Positions 33,938 through 43,440 of a stretch of DNA of 64,000 bases are shown here, one piece after another. This DNA is from Bryobacterales bacterium (GTDB lineage: Bacteria; Acidobacteriota; Terriglobia; Bryobacterales; Bryobacteraceae), in contig PLOR01000095.1 in NCBI GenBank assembly GCA_003142185.1, positions 1 through 64,000 of the forward strand, in the 5' to 3' direction. Numbering within the stretch: position 1 is the first letter of the stretch; every line of letters begins with the position of its first letter. The translations under genes and the position numbers were made by a program. The notes beneath the pieces were generated by a model that had not been told where the DNA came from, did no database searches, and saw only the letters and a list, made by a program, of their open reading frames with translations.

Positions 33938-36429
33938 CGCACAGCGCCCATAGACACTGGCAGCTTCTCGCGCAGCAGCTCGGCTTGTGGGGCCTTTGCC
34001 TCCCGTTACTCGGCGTGCCGCAGTGCCTCGCGGCGGCTTGGGCGGCTCCGGGAAACCTGCCCGGCGTGTGGACGCTGCCGGTTGAGATCAAGACCGCTCA
34101 GGCATTCGATGCCGTCGTGCTTCCCATGCGTGGTTCGTTCGCGCAACATGACGCGGCGATCGAGCGTCTTCGCGCTTCGCTCGGTTCGGCCGGTGTCGAG
34201 CCGACTGGCCCAGTCTTCGGTCGTTACCTCAACGACCCCGCGCAGGTGCGCGAAAGAGACCTGCTGTGGGAGGTCGGGTATCCGGTCCCGCACGGGACGA
34301 GAGCCGTCCGGCCATTCGAACTGAGGTCGTTCGAGGCGCGGCTGGTGGCTTCCTTGCGCCTGCACGGCCCTTACTCGGAGAGTGCGCGCAGCTCGCCGGC
34401 GCTGTTTGAATGGCTTGCTAAGAACGGCTATTACGCCAATGGCGACTCCTTCGCGTTTTGGAGCGTTGCCTCGACGCCCGATGGCTTCTACACACCCGAG
34501 ACTGAACTCCGCATTCCCGTGGGGCGAGTCCGCGTCCTTCCATTGCTCTTCCGTTATTTGATTTGCATTTGGGGCGCATACGTCTTCGCGCTATTCTCAA
34601 TCGTCTATCTTCGGCAACGGCGGCGGCGCCGGATCTCCATCTGGGCGGGCCACCTATGGGCTCTCCTCGGCATTGCCTGCGCGGTTCTCTACTTACTGCC
34701 CCTGCTCGCTGAGCTCCTGTATTTGTACGCTCCGTTCAGCGAGCGGCGCTTCGTGATCGTGGACGAATGGTCGGGGACAGCCGGGTTCGTGATTCCGCCC
34801 CTGCTCGCGCACCTGTTCTTCCGTGTCACACGTTCCTACCTGCCGAAGCCTCTGCTGTTCCGGTTGGGCGTGATCGCCACGTATGCGGTGGGCACTGCGC
34901 TTGCCTTCAGCACCTGGTTCATTGGTTTCCCCGCAGTGTGGACCGACACAGCCGGCCAGGTGGGCGATGGATTCGTGGCCGTGGCTGCCGCGCTGGGCCT
35001 GACCATGGTAATGCTCTGTCACGCCAAAGGCACGATCATCAGGGCCGAGCGCCGGGCGTATGTCACGTTATTGGCCGCGACGATTGCAGTCTCGCTTCTT
35101 GGTGTTGTCTTCCCCGGAAGATCTGCGGACGGCTTCCTGGAACCGTTGCTTCGCGCGATGCCGATCCCGTTATTCTTCGCGACCATGTATTACAACGAAC
35201 GCGCGGTCTTCTTCGATATCGTCGCGAAGCGGGGCCTGTTCACGCTGGCGATGTTGATTCTGTTGATGAGCTACTTTGCGCTGGTTCCTTCCTGGTTGTG
35301 GAGCATTCGCCTGGGATGGCTCGGGAGTTGGGTATACCCGCTTTCGGCACTACCGCTGGCGCTCGTCGCGCCTGGGCTGTATGGCCGTCTTTCTTCGTAT
35401 CTCGATCACCACTGGCTGGGGCGGAACCTGTCTCCAGCCGACGCGCACCAATTCTTCCTCGCTGGCCTCGCCACCGCCACGGCGGAAGAAAGCCTGGTAG
35501 CCGCGGCCGAGCAGCATCTCGCGGCGATCTATCATGCCGCGGCCCGGGTGACGCTCGGTCCAGCAGCGGATTCCTCGATGGCCCTGGCCGAGAGTTTTGA
35601 AGTGCCCCTCGCCTCGCGAGGCGAACGGCAGGGAAGTGTGCGGGTGGAGACGCCCGCCGGCGGGCGCCCCTTCCTCAGCGAGGATCGGCAGCTCCTCACC
35701 TCGCTGGCCGAATCCCTGGCCCTGGCGCTGGAGAATGTCCGCCTTCGCGAAAAGGAGTTGCGGCAGGAGCGGAGAGAACACGATCTGATGCTCCACGCCA
35801 GCCGTGCCGAACTGAAGTCCCTGCGCGCGCAGATCAATCCGCACTTTCTCTTCAACGCTCTGAACTCGATTGCCGCCTTGATCGCGATCGAGCCGGAACA
35901 GGCCGAGCTCACGGTCGAGCGCCTGGCCGAGCTGTTTCGCTACGCTCTGCGCCGCTCGGACAAGGAATGGGTGCGTGTCGAGGACGAGATGGCCTTCGTG
36001 CAATGCTATCTCGATGTGGAGGAGACCCGCTTTCACAAGCGCCTGAAGGTGAGTGTGGAACAGGACGAAGCCGCATGCCGGGCGCTGGTGCCTGCCATGA
36101 TGGTCCACACGCTCGTGGAAAACGCCGTCAAGCACGGCATCGCGACTACGCGCGGCGCGGGGAGCATCGAAGTTCGCACTTCCCGGCAGGATGGCGCGCT
36201 CCACATCGAAGTTCGCGATAGCGGTCCGGGCTTCGCAGACGGTGGCGCCGATCCGCTCAATACGCCGGGCCATGGCTTGAAGAATGTCCAGGACCGCTTG
36301 CGAGCCCATTTCGGACAGGCTGGGTGTTTGACGTTTGGCCGCGACCAGGACGCATCGATGACCACGGTTTCGATCGCCATGCCTTTTCTGCTGGTCGCGC
36401 CGGGCGAGCCGAACGGAGCGGCGCGATGA
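33934..36429 (+). CDS. LytS-type sensor histidine kinase with GyrI-like sensor domain
   Basis: 831 aa from ATG 33934; longer starts (33865, 33922) overlap the small upstream ORF, whose stop overlaps this ATG. Order of parts: signal peptide (about residues 1-37); a GyrI/effector-binding-like domain (about 38-200, with SLRLHGPYSE...ALFEWLAKNGY and a closing LRIPV) expected outside the cytoplasm; six or so membrane helices (about 205-455); a GAF-like region; and a LytS-family His kinase with phospho-acceptor His637 (RAQINPHFLFNALNS) and an ATP-lid block (ENAVKHG, DSGPGF, GHGLKN). It should phosphorylate the LytTR regulator encoded next, with which it overlaps (ATGA). Confidence 0.85.
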   Translation: MTHSAHRHWQLLAQQLGLWGLCLPLLGVPQCLAAAWAAPGNLPGVWTLPVEIKTAQAFDAVVLPMRGSFAQHDAAIERLRASLGSAGVEPTGPVFGRYLNDPAQVRERDLLWEVGYPVPHGTRAVRPFELRSFEARLVASLRLHGPYSESARSSPALFEWLAKNGYYANGDSFAFWSVASTPDGFYTPETELRIPVGRVRVLPLLFRYLICIWGAYVFALFSIVYLRQRRRRRISIWAGHLWALLGIACAVLYLLPLLAELLYLYAPFSERRFVIVDEWSGTAGFVIPPLLAHLFFRVTRSYLPKPLLFRLGVIATYAVGTALAFSTWFIGFPAVWTDTAGQVGDGFVAVAAALGLTMVMLCHAKGTIIRAERRAYVTLLAATIAVSLLGVVFPGRSADGFLEPLLRAMPIPLFFATMYYNERAVFFDIVAKRGLFTLAMLILLMSYFALVPSWLWSIRLGWLGSWVYPLSALPLALVAPGLYGRLSSYLDHHWLGRNLSPADAHQFFLAGLATATAEESLVAAAEQHLAAIYHAAARVTLGPAADSSMALAESFEVPLASRGERQGSVRVETPAGGRPFLSEDRQLLTSLAESLALALENVRLREKELRQERREHDLMLHASRAELKSLRAQINPHFLFNALNSIAALIAIEPEQAELTVERLAELFRYALRRSDKEWVRVEDEMAFVQCYLDVEETRFHKRLKVSVEQDEAACRALVPAMMVHTLVENAVKHGIATTRGAGSIEVRTSRQDGALHIEVRDSGPGFADGGADPLNTPGHGLKNVQDRLRAHFGQAGCLTFGRDQDASMTTVSIAMPFLLVAPGEPNGAAR

Positions 36430-37175
36430 ACGTCCTGCTGGCCGACGACGAGGAGTTAGCGCGCACCCGCCTCCGGAAACTGCTGGCCGGCTATGGTGAT
36501 GTGATCGTCGTGGGCGAGGCCGGCGACGGTGAAGAAGCCATCCAACAGGTCGCCGAATTGCGGCCGGACGCCGTTTTCCTCGACATCAAGATGCCCGGAG
36601 CGGACGGCCTTGAGGTCGTCAGGTCGCTCGGTTCGCGGCGGCCTAAGATCGTCTTCTGCACCGCCTTCGACGAATACGCCGTCGAGGCCTTCGAACTGCA
36701 CGCCGTCGACTATCTCCTCAAGCCCGTAACGCGCGCGAGACTGGCTGTGTGCATCGAACACCTGCGGCGGATACCCGCTGCGGAATGGGATGTTGCCGTC
36801 GAGCGGATCGCGGGCAGCAACGCGATGGGCGCGACGCGCTTCCTCGCCCGCTGCGGCGCCAAGTATCGGGTCATCGGCCAGAAAGAGGTCGAGTACTTCA
36901 GCTTTGAAGAAGGGTCCACCGCTCTGCACACGGCTGCGGGCCGTTTCGCGATGGATCCGACACTTAACGTCCTGGAGAGCCGCCTCGACCCGCGTCAGTT
37001 CTTCCGCATCTCGCGGGGCGTCATCGTCAGGTTGGACGCCGTCCTCGAGGTGGCTCCCTTGATCGGCGGTTACGGCGAAGTCCGCCTCCGCAACGGCACG
37101 TGTTTCCCGGTGAGCCGCCGGAGATTCCGCAAGCTGCTCGAAGAGCTCGAAGGCCACTCGGCAGAGGCTCGCTAA
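36426..37175 (+). CDS. LytTR-type response regulator
   Basis: 249 aa from ATG 36426, overlapping the kinase stop. Receiver domain at residues 1-120 with the acidic pair Asp7-Asp8, phospho-acceptor Asp53 (VFLDIKMPG), a Thr/Ser-like switch in FCTAFDEYAVEAF and Lys in LLKPV. The C-terminal LytTR DNA-binding domain spans about residues 145-240 (IGQKEVEYFSFEEGSTALHT..., LDPRQFFRISRGVIVRL, FPVSRRRFRKL). Partner of the overlapping LytS-like kinase; such pairs usually control cell-surface or transport genes. Target genes cannot be read from here, though the secreted hydrolases downstream are candidates. Confidence 0.9.
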   Translation: MNVLLADDEELARTRLRKLLAGYGDVIVVGEAGDGEEAIQQVAELRPDAVFLDIKMPGADGLEVVRSLGSRRPKIVFCTAFDEYAVEAFELHAVDYLLKPVTRARLAVCIEHLRRIPAAEWDVAVERIAGSNAMGATRFLARCGAKYRVIGQKEVEYFSFEEGSTALHTAAGRFAMDPTLNVLESRLDPRQFFRISRGVIVRLDAVLEVAPLIGGYGEVRLRNGTCFPVSRRRFRKLLEELEGHSAEAR

Positions 37176-37309
37176 GGCATAGGTGGAACCGGCTGTTCCC
37201 GCCATCGAACCACTGGTCACTCCTAATGACCGCCCATCGTGAATCGTTTGGCGGCGGCCTTGCCTGGCCTTACGATTAGTGTGCCGAGTAACGCCCGGAG
37301 TACCAGAGC

Positions 37310-38806
37310 ATGACACGACCCTCTGTGTTCGTCTTAGTAGGTTTCCTGATGCTGTTCCTGACCGGCTGTCCGGACGAACCGGGGCTTCCGGCCCCGCCTC
37401 CGCCAACTCCACTCGATCCCCAGTACGTGGCGTGTATTTCGACTGTGCCGGTTGACGCCGGCAACCCGAACCAGCCGGTGATTACGCTGATCGGTCCCCG
37501 AGTCATCAGCCAGCCGCTGGGCACCCCTTATGTCGACGCAGGTGCAACCGCCAGCGATCCGCACGATGGCGACATCACGAACCAGATCGTCGTCACGGGG
37601 CTGGCCGAGTTGAACACGAATACGGTGGGTGACTACCTGGTTCGATATAACGTGGTGGATAGCGCCCAATTGCGCGCGGTGGAGGTGGTGCGGGTGGTGC
37701 GTGTGACCGATGGCACGTTCCAGGAGCAAACACCCAGGGACATCGGCACCACGAGTGCCCATTTACCTTACTACGAGCACCTGCCGGTGCATTACAGCGA
37801 CGATCCCACCGAGACGTATCCGGTACTGATCTTCCAGCACGGTTGGGGTGGGGCGCGATTTACCGTCGACGGGACAGCCGTTCAGATGCCCCTATCCGGG
37901 CTGGCGAACAGCGACGTGGTGGGATTGATTAACAATGGGCAATGGGACGATTCGCGCCCCTTCATCGTGCTCTCTCCACAGCGGTGCGTGGACCCTCTGA
38001 CTTACGTCGTGACCGCGTGGGAGACGAAGCGGTTTATCGACTATGCCATCAACACGTACCAGATCGACCCGGCGCGTATTTACCTGGCTGGTTTCAGTCA
38101 GGGTTCCGGCGACACGTGGGACTATGTTACGAATTTCCCCCACCAGCTCGCGGCCGTGGTTCCGATATCCGGTCCCTATGGAAACACATCAGGTTGCCTG
38201 CTGAAGGATACGCCGGCCTGGGCGTTTCAGGCCGCCGATGATCAGTACGTCCTTCCTCAGGGCCAAATCGATACGGTCAACTCCATCAATGCCTGCAATC
38301 CGCCCGAACGAGCCAAGCTAACACTTTTCCCAACCGGCGGCCACACGGATCAGACGATGAACCTTGCCGGCCTCGGGCAGGGCGAGGCGCCCTACGATGT
38401 CTACGACGAGAGCATTTATGACTGGCTGCTGGCGCACATCCGCACCCCAGGCGCGCCCGCTTCGCAAACAGCGAACGCGGCCGGCATACTGGCCGGCGCG
38501 CCGGAGAGCGCCGCGCAGGTGGCTGCCATGGTCGAACCAGTGGTCGTGGCGCTCACGGTCAACCGCGCGACGATCCGCTTAGGCCAGCCGGCCACGCTTG
38601 CCTGGACCGCGGCGGGCGCCGGGTCCTGTGTGGCATCGGGCGACTGGTCCGGCGGGCGGCCCGCGAGGGGAGCCGAGTCCTTTGTGCCGCCTGCTCCCGG
38701 TTCCTACGGCTATGTCTTGACCTGCTCGGGACCGGCGGGCGTTGCCGCGCAGTCGGTGTCGTTGACGGTACAAGCGGCTGGTGATTTCTCAATACCCGAA
38801 CGGTGA
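37310..38806 (+). CDS. Secreted lipoprotein alpha/beta hydrolase (PHB-depolymerase/esterase-like)
   Basis: 498 aa. Signal peptide ending in the lipobox LTGC (Cys20), so a lipoprotein. Residues 55-135 match the DUF5011/HYR-like Ig domain of surface proteins (VITLIGPRVISQPLGTPYVDAGATASDPHDGDI). The alpha/beta hydrolase domain follows (residues about 155-385) with nucleophile Ser263 in GFSQGSG and a late His in FPTGGHTDQ. The C-terminal 90 residues are another Ig-like module. Substrate is likely an ester of a polymer; which one is not evident. Confidence 0.78.
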   Translation: MTRPSVFVLVGFLMLFLTGCPDEPGLPAPPPPTPLDPQYVACISTVPVDAGNPNQPVITLIGPRVISQPLGTPYVDAGATASDPHDGDITNQIVVTGLAELNTNTVGDYLVRYNVVDSAQLRAVEVVRVVRVTDGTFQEQTPRDIGTTSAHLPYYEHLPVHYSDDPTETYPVLIFQHGWGGARFTVDGTAVQMPLSGLANSDVVGLINNGQWDDSRPFIVLSPQRCVDPLTYVVTAWETKRFIDYAINTYQIDPARIYLAGFSQGSGDTWDYVTNFPHQLAAVVPISGPYGNTSGCLLKDTPAWAFQAADDQYVLPQGQIDTVNSINACNPPERAKLTLFPTGGHTDQTMNLAGLGQGEAPYDVYDESIYDWLLAHIRTPGAPASQTANAAGILAGAPESAAQVAAMVEPVVVALTVNRATIRLGQPATLAWTAAGAGSCVASGDWSGGRPARGAESFVPPAPGSYGYVLTCSGPAGVAAQSVSLTVQAAGDFSIPER

Positions 38807-38816
38807 GGACTTCGAG

Positions 38817-41153
38817 ATGAAAGCACTGTGGTGCTGTTCGATATACGGACGCTGCGCAGGCTCCAGCGCCCTCCGTATCACGCTGGCGCTGCAGGCTGTG
38901 TTGATGACGATCGAACTTGGCGCACTGGTCCAGCCCGCGCGGGCGGCACAGCCGTGGACGATTCCCGCCCTTCAGGAATGGACGGATCGGGCGGGCTCAT
39001 ACACATTTGGCCCCGGTTCGAGAATTGTTGTCGATCCGGCTTCTTCGAGCCAGATCTCCACCACGGCGTTTACATTTGGCGGCGAGCTGGCGGTTCTCAC
39101 CGGATTGACGGTTCCCGTGGTCACCGGAACCAGCCCGCAAGCGGGCGACATTTCGCTGGCCCTGGGAGCGGCGGACTCCACGATTGGAGAAGAGGGATAC
39201 CTTCTAACTCTCGCCGATCACATCACAATTAGCGCCCAAGCGGACGCGGGCGTGTTTTACGGAACTCGAAGCGTTCTGCAAATGTTGAAGCAGGGACTTA
39301 CGATTCAGGCCGGCACGGCGCGCGACTGGCCGGACTTCTCGGAGCGGGCTCTGATGCTGTCCATGGAAACGTATTACTCACTTCCATTCCTCGAGCGTCA
39401 CATCAAGGACTTGGCCTATCTCAAGCTGAACTACCTGCATCTTCATCTTTCCGACAACCAGGAGTTTCGGCTGGAAAGCAGCAGCCATCCCGAAATCGTC
39501 GCGTCGCAGTTTTACAGCAAAGCCGAAATGACGGACCTCATCGAGCTTGCGCGCGAATACCATGTGATGATCGTGCCGGAGATCGACGTTCCGGCACATT
39601 CGCAGGCAATGCTGGCGCCGCATCCGGATCTGGCACTGCCGGGCAACCCGGACAAAATGGATCTGAGCAAACCAGGCAACTATGCGCTGATCGAGGACCT
39701 GCTGAACGAGTATCTGCCTCTGTTCCCGGCGCCCTTCTGGCACACGGGGTTCGATGAGTACCTTACTTTCGACGACTACTCGCAGTATCCGCAACTGCTG
39801 ACTTATGCGCGGCAGTTATATGGGCCGAACGCGAGTTATCAGGACATATACATAGGTTTCGCCAACTGGATCGACGGCATCGTGAAGGCCCATGGAAAGC
39901 AGTTGCGCGCCTGGAACGACATTTATGAAGTCGTGGGCAGCGCGCAGACTCCGAATCCCGACATTGTGATTGAGGAGTGGTGGCCCTATGTTCCGCCGGA
40001 AAGCATTTTCGCGAGAGGCCACAGCATGATGAACTGCGACTCGTTTACGCTTTACTACGTGCCAGGCGCGGGTGCGGGTGAACCGGCGAACCCGGTGAAC
40101 CTATACGAGAACTGGGCCCCCAATAAGGAGTGGGCCGAGAACGCGAGCTGGGTGGCCAGCACGCAGAGTTGGGGGAACCCGACTTTCGTGGAATTCCCGG
40201 CGTCGACGCCGGCCATTTTGGGTGGGAAGCTCCACGTCTGGAGCAATACCAGTGGCACCGCGGTGGAGAACGGTATTCAGCAGGGCATTGCTCCCGATCT
40301 CCGCGGTCTCGCCCAGAACAGTTGGGGATCGCCCAAGCTGACGCCCACGTTCAGCGCGTTCGCCAGTATTATGGATGCGATTGGCGACACTGCCGACTGG
40401 GCGTCTCCCTTGGCGCCGGCCATCAGCCCCGGCGGCGCTGCTAATGCGGCCAGCTATACCGCCGGAGCCGCGCTCGCTCCCGGCAGCATCGTTTCGGTTT
40501 TTGGTTCCTTCCCGCTGTATGCTCCGATCGAAGCCTCCAGCCTGCCGCTTCCGCCCAGCCTGGTCGGTGTGTCTGTGAACGCCGGTGGATTCTCAGCGCC
40601 ACTGTTTTTCGCCGCCGGCGGACAGGTGAATCTCCAGGTACCCTGGGAACTGGCTGGACAGTCCCAGACGACCATCGCCGCCACGGCTTGGGGCCAGACC
40701 AGCCCCGCTCAGACCGTCAATCTGGGGCCCTTCTCGCCCGGCATATTCAGCATGAACGCGCAGGGATCCGGTCAGGGCGCCGTTCAGGACACTTCGTACC
40801 GGCTGGTGGATTCTTCCAACCCGGCGGAGGCAGGGAGCACCGTCCTCATCTACTGCACGGGCCTGGGAGCCGTAACCAACCAGCCGCCGACCGGCTCCCC
40901 CGCACCGGCAAGTCCGCTCGCTGAAACGACGACCAAGCCCACGGTGCTGATCGGCGGCGCGCCGGCCAGCGTACAGTTCTCGGGCCTCGCGCCAGGGATG
41001 GTCGGTACGTATCAGGTGAACGCGGTCGTCCCTTCCGGTTCGGCTACCGGCGACACCGTTCCCGTTGCGATTTCCATCGGTGGGATTACCTCGAACACGG
41101 TGACGATCGCGATAAAAAACACGATGGTGTCCGAAGTCCGTGTCCAGGAATGA
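38817..41153 (+). CDS. Secreted GH20 beta-N-acetylhexosaminidase with Solibacter-type C-terminal domain
   Basis: 778 aa from ATG 38817 (the frame opens at 38781 but would overlap the previous gene). Signal peptide of about 43 residues ending ARA. A GH20b-like domain precedes the GH20 barrel; the catalytic Asp313-Glu314 pair is in FWHTGFDEYL, and LKLNYLHLHLSDNQEFRLES is typical of the family. Residues about 540-770 form the Ig-like TIGR03437 domain (NAASYTAGAALAPGSIVSVFGS..., VNLQVPWELAGQ...), abundant in Solibacter and relatives. It removes terminal N-acetylhexosamines from chitin or glycoconjugates. Confidence 0.85.
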   Translation: MKALWCCSIYGRCAGSSALRITLALQAVLMTIELGALVQPARAAQPWTIPALQEWTDRAGSYTFGPGSRIVVDPASSSQISTTAFTFGGELAVLTGLTVPVVTGTSPQAGDISLALGAADSTIGEEGYLLTLADHITISAQADAGVFYGTRSVLQMLKQGLTIQAGTARDWPDFSERALMLSMETYYSLPFLERHIKDLAYLKLNYLHLHLSDNQEFRLESSSHPEIVASQFYSKAEMTDLIELAREYHVMIVPEIDVPAHSQAMLAPHPDLALPGNPDKMDLSKPGNYALIEDLLNEYLPLFPAPFWHTGFDEYLTFDDYSQYPQLLTYARQLYGPNASYQDIYIGFANWIDGIVKAHGKQLRAWNDIYEVVGSAQTPNPDIVIEEWWPYVPPESIFARGHSMMNCDSFTLYYVPGAGAGEPANPVNLYENWAPNKEWAENASWVASTQSWGNPTFVEFPASTPAILGGKLHVWSNTSGTAVENGIQQGIAPDLRGLAQNSWGSPKLTPTFSAFASIMDAIGDTADWASPLAPAISPGGAANAASYTAGAALAPGSIVSVFGSFPLYAPIEASSLPLPPSLVGVSVNAGGFSAPLFFAAGGQVNLQVPWELAGQSQTTIAATAWGQTSPAQTVNLGPFSPGIFSMNAQGSGQGAVQDTSYRLVDSSNPAEAGSTVLIYCTGLGAVTNQPPTGSPAPASPLAETTTKPTVLIGGAPASVQFSGLAPGMVGTYQVNAVVPSGSATGDTVPVAISIGGITSNTVTIAIKNTMVSEVRVQE

Positions 41154-41986
41154 CATGCGCTTTCTGGCAAGGATTAGGAATGATAACGCGCCAGGGTCTC
41201 GCAATCGTCCCTGTTTAACCGCCAATGTGTAACACCGGAAACATTGTCCCAGGCGTGTTTACTCCGGCGCTGGTCAAATGTCGCCGATTCGCATTCAAGA
41301 TCACCAGCCATGGTGCCATGGTCAGTCCGGCTGCCTTCCTGGGGCGACGCGAAGTGCTAGTCTCGTCGCCCTCGGATGGGCGCCGCCCGCAGTCCAGATA
41401 CAACCAGGAGATCCATTGTGCTCAAGCCCACACGACTTGCGGGTGCGAAATGCGGAACCAGTCTGGGACCCCGCCCTCCCGGTGCTGTCGAAAGTCCGGC
41501 TCGATCTTCTCGATCCCTCCGTCCTTGAGTTGATCGAGCTGACGCATCAGCCGCTGGATCTCAGACGAGAGTTTGAAATCGGGCAATTCGCCCCCAGGAG
41601 CAATTGGATTTGATTCGCGCAATCGTGGACTCCGTGGAACCGGATGGAGGACATCTGATTGACGTGTTTAAGTGTTATTTAGAGGGACCAGCGCTGTCGA
41701 TCGGCAGCTCCGTCTATGACAGTGGCGACGAGGCGGCCAACCACAGAATGGCTACCGATAGGAGGCGATAACGCTCGCCAAAGTCGGACCGCGACGCCCC
41801 ACCGCGATGCCCTCAACATTCTCCGAGTGGCCGACAATCCGCCCGGAGTTGGCCGGTAAACGCTACGGCGTCAGCGAGGATCTATCTGCCGATTTGGAGT
41901 CATTGCAGCACTAACGCCGGCGGCCTTGCCGCGGGTCGAGCAAAACGGCTGCAATCTCCTGCCGGGTCCCGCGCGTATATAGAGAA
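41154..41986. other. Long gap without a supported gene
   Basis: About 830 bases. Short frames exist on both strands (for example a 35-codon frame starting ATG near 41809 and a 66-codon minus-strand frame at 41422-41622) but none has a ribosome site plus a recognisable product. It may hold decayed genes. Confidence 0.45.
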
Positions 41987-43096
41987 ATGCGACGATATTT
42001 TCGCCCGCTCTGGCTCTGTGCCGCATTGGCCCTGCAAGCGCAAACTCCGCAGCCGGAACCCGCGATTCTGCAGGCGCTTGCCGCCCACGAATACAACCTC
42101 GCGAGCGACGGCCGCGACTTCCTGCTCGCCGAAGCCCGCAACAGCAACTACTTTCTGCTGGGGGAACTCCACGGCGAAAATGAAATCCCCGCGCTGCTCC
42201 ACGCGATCTGGCCCGCGATGTGGAAGGACGGCTATCGTCACGTTGCCGCCGAAATCAGCCCCTGGGCTGCCGACCAGTTGCAGACCTTTTCCGCAGGCAA
42301 AGGACCTGCCATCCAGGGCCTCTGGACCAGAAGCCAGGCCGACGACGTTCGTTCCGTCGCACCGCACGGCGCCCAGGTCGTCTGGGGATGCGATATGGAA
42401 GAGGTACAGGTGGAGTCTCTCATCCGCGAGCTCGCAAGGGTGAATCCAGCCGATCCCGTTCTCGCCCAAATGGTTCAACTGACGAAGGACAAGTACGTCA
42501 GAGCCATGGCGCCCGCATTGCTGGAAATGGCCCGCCGCGCCAAAGACCAAAAGGATGAAAGGCTGAACGGCCTGTCCCTGCGCCATAGCCTGCTGGCAAC
42601 TCTGAATGTCGAATCGAACCGGATCGGTCCGGACACCAGAATGATTGCGCAAAACGCCCGCGAGTTACTGATGAAACAACAGCTTCTCGCTCACATGGAG
42701 GGTGCCACGGGGAAAGTGCTGCTGCGTTTCGGACGCAACCATCTGCATCGCGGCTACGATGCACGCGGCATCTCGACCCTGGGCAACTTCGTTGCGGAGT
42801 TCGCGACGGCGAACGGGCAAAAGGTCTTCAACGTCGGAGCTTTCGCGGCTGGCGGCAAAGAAACGCTGCTGGGAAATACATTCGACGCCGACGAGCGTAC
42901 TGACGAACTGACCTTCGCCCTCCTCGCGGACCAGGCGAAATATCCGGCAACCCTCTACGATCTCAGGCCGCTCCGCAGTCTTCTTCACCGCATCCCGCAG
43001 GAAAAACGCTCGGCCCTCGAGACCAATCTGATCTACTGGAGCGACGCTTATGATGCACTCCTCTGTTACAAAGTGGTCACGCCACTGCAGTTCTGA
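41987..43096 (+). CDS. EreA/ChaN-like secreted hydrolase
   Basis: 369 aa with a signal peptide (MRRYFRPLWLCAALALQAQ). Motifs fit the erythromycin-esterase/ChaN/TraB-like superfamily: FLLGELHGENEIPALLHAI near residue 55, AAEISPWAADQL near residue 87, and a late LLRFGRNHLHRG around residue 247. In this fold the early Glu/His and the late His residues form the active or metal site. The substrate is unknown; drug resistance should not be assumed from the name. Confidence 0.65.
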   Translation: MRRYFRPLWLCAALALQAQTPQPEPAILQALAAHEYNLASDGRDFLLAEARNSNYFLLGELHGENEIPALLHAIWPAMWKDGYRHVAAEISPWAADQLQTFSAGKGPAIQGLWTRSQADDVRSVAPHGAQVVWGCDMEEVQVESLIRELARVNPADPVLAQMVQLTKDKYVRAMAPALLEMARRAKDQKDERLNGLSLRHSLLATLNVESNRIGPDTRMIAQNARELLMKQQLLAHMEGATGKVLLRFGRNHLHRGYDARGISTLGNFVAEFATANGQKVFNVGAFAAGGKETLLGNTFDADERTDELTFALLADQAKYPATLYDLRPLRSLLHRIPQEKRSALETNLIYWSDAYDALLCYKVVTPLQF

Positions 43097-43440
43097 AGCC
43101 TCACGACCGTTTGGGCGACGCCGCCGCGCCCGACGGCAGTCCCCCGTCGAGCGTAAGTTCCAGGTGATTACCCGCGTGTAGTCGCCCAGCGTTTACGGAC
43201 GTTTTCCGCTCGCGATTGATGGTTCCGGGCGAGTCACGCTACTCGGAGGCAGCGCGGCGGGCCGGCCAGCCCGCGGAGTTGGCTACCGATATTGGTACTT
43301 GACGCTCGCGTGGATCGAGCTACTCGGCTAGCAGGTGCAGTCGTGAGTTTCCGTGAAGCGACGATCCGTTCGAGTTTCGCGAGGTCGCCGGGGATGGCAC
43401 TCGCTCGGCGCTAGCCCAAGGATCTTGCGACCATGTCATA
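43097..43440. other. Intergenic region before the M20 peptidase
   Basis: No gene seen. GC-rich with no clear terminator; promoter of the downstream gene must lie here but I cannot place it with confidence. Confidence 0.45.

Noticed and set aside
41809-41916. 35-codon frame starting ATG near 41809
   Set aside because: It reads smoothly and ends before the next gene, but has no ribosome site and no recognisable family.
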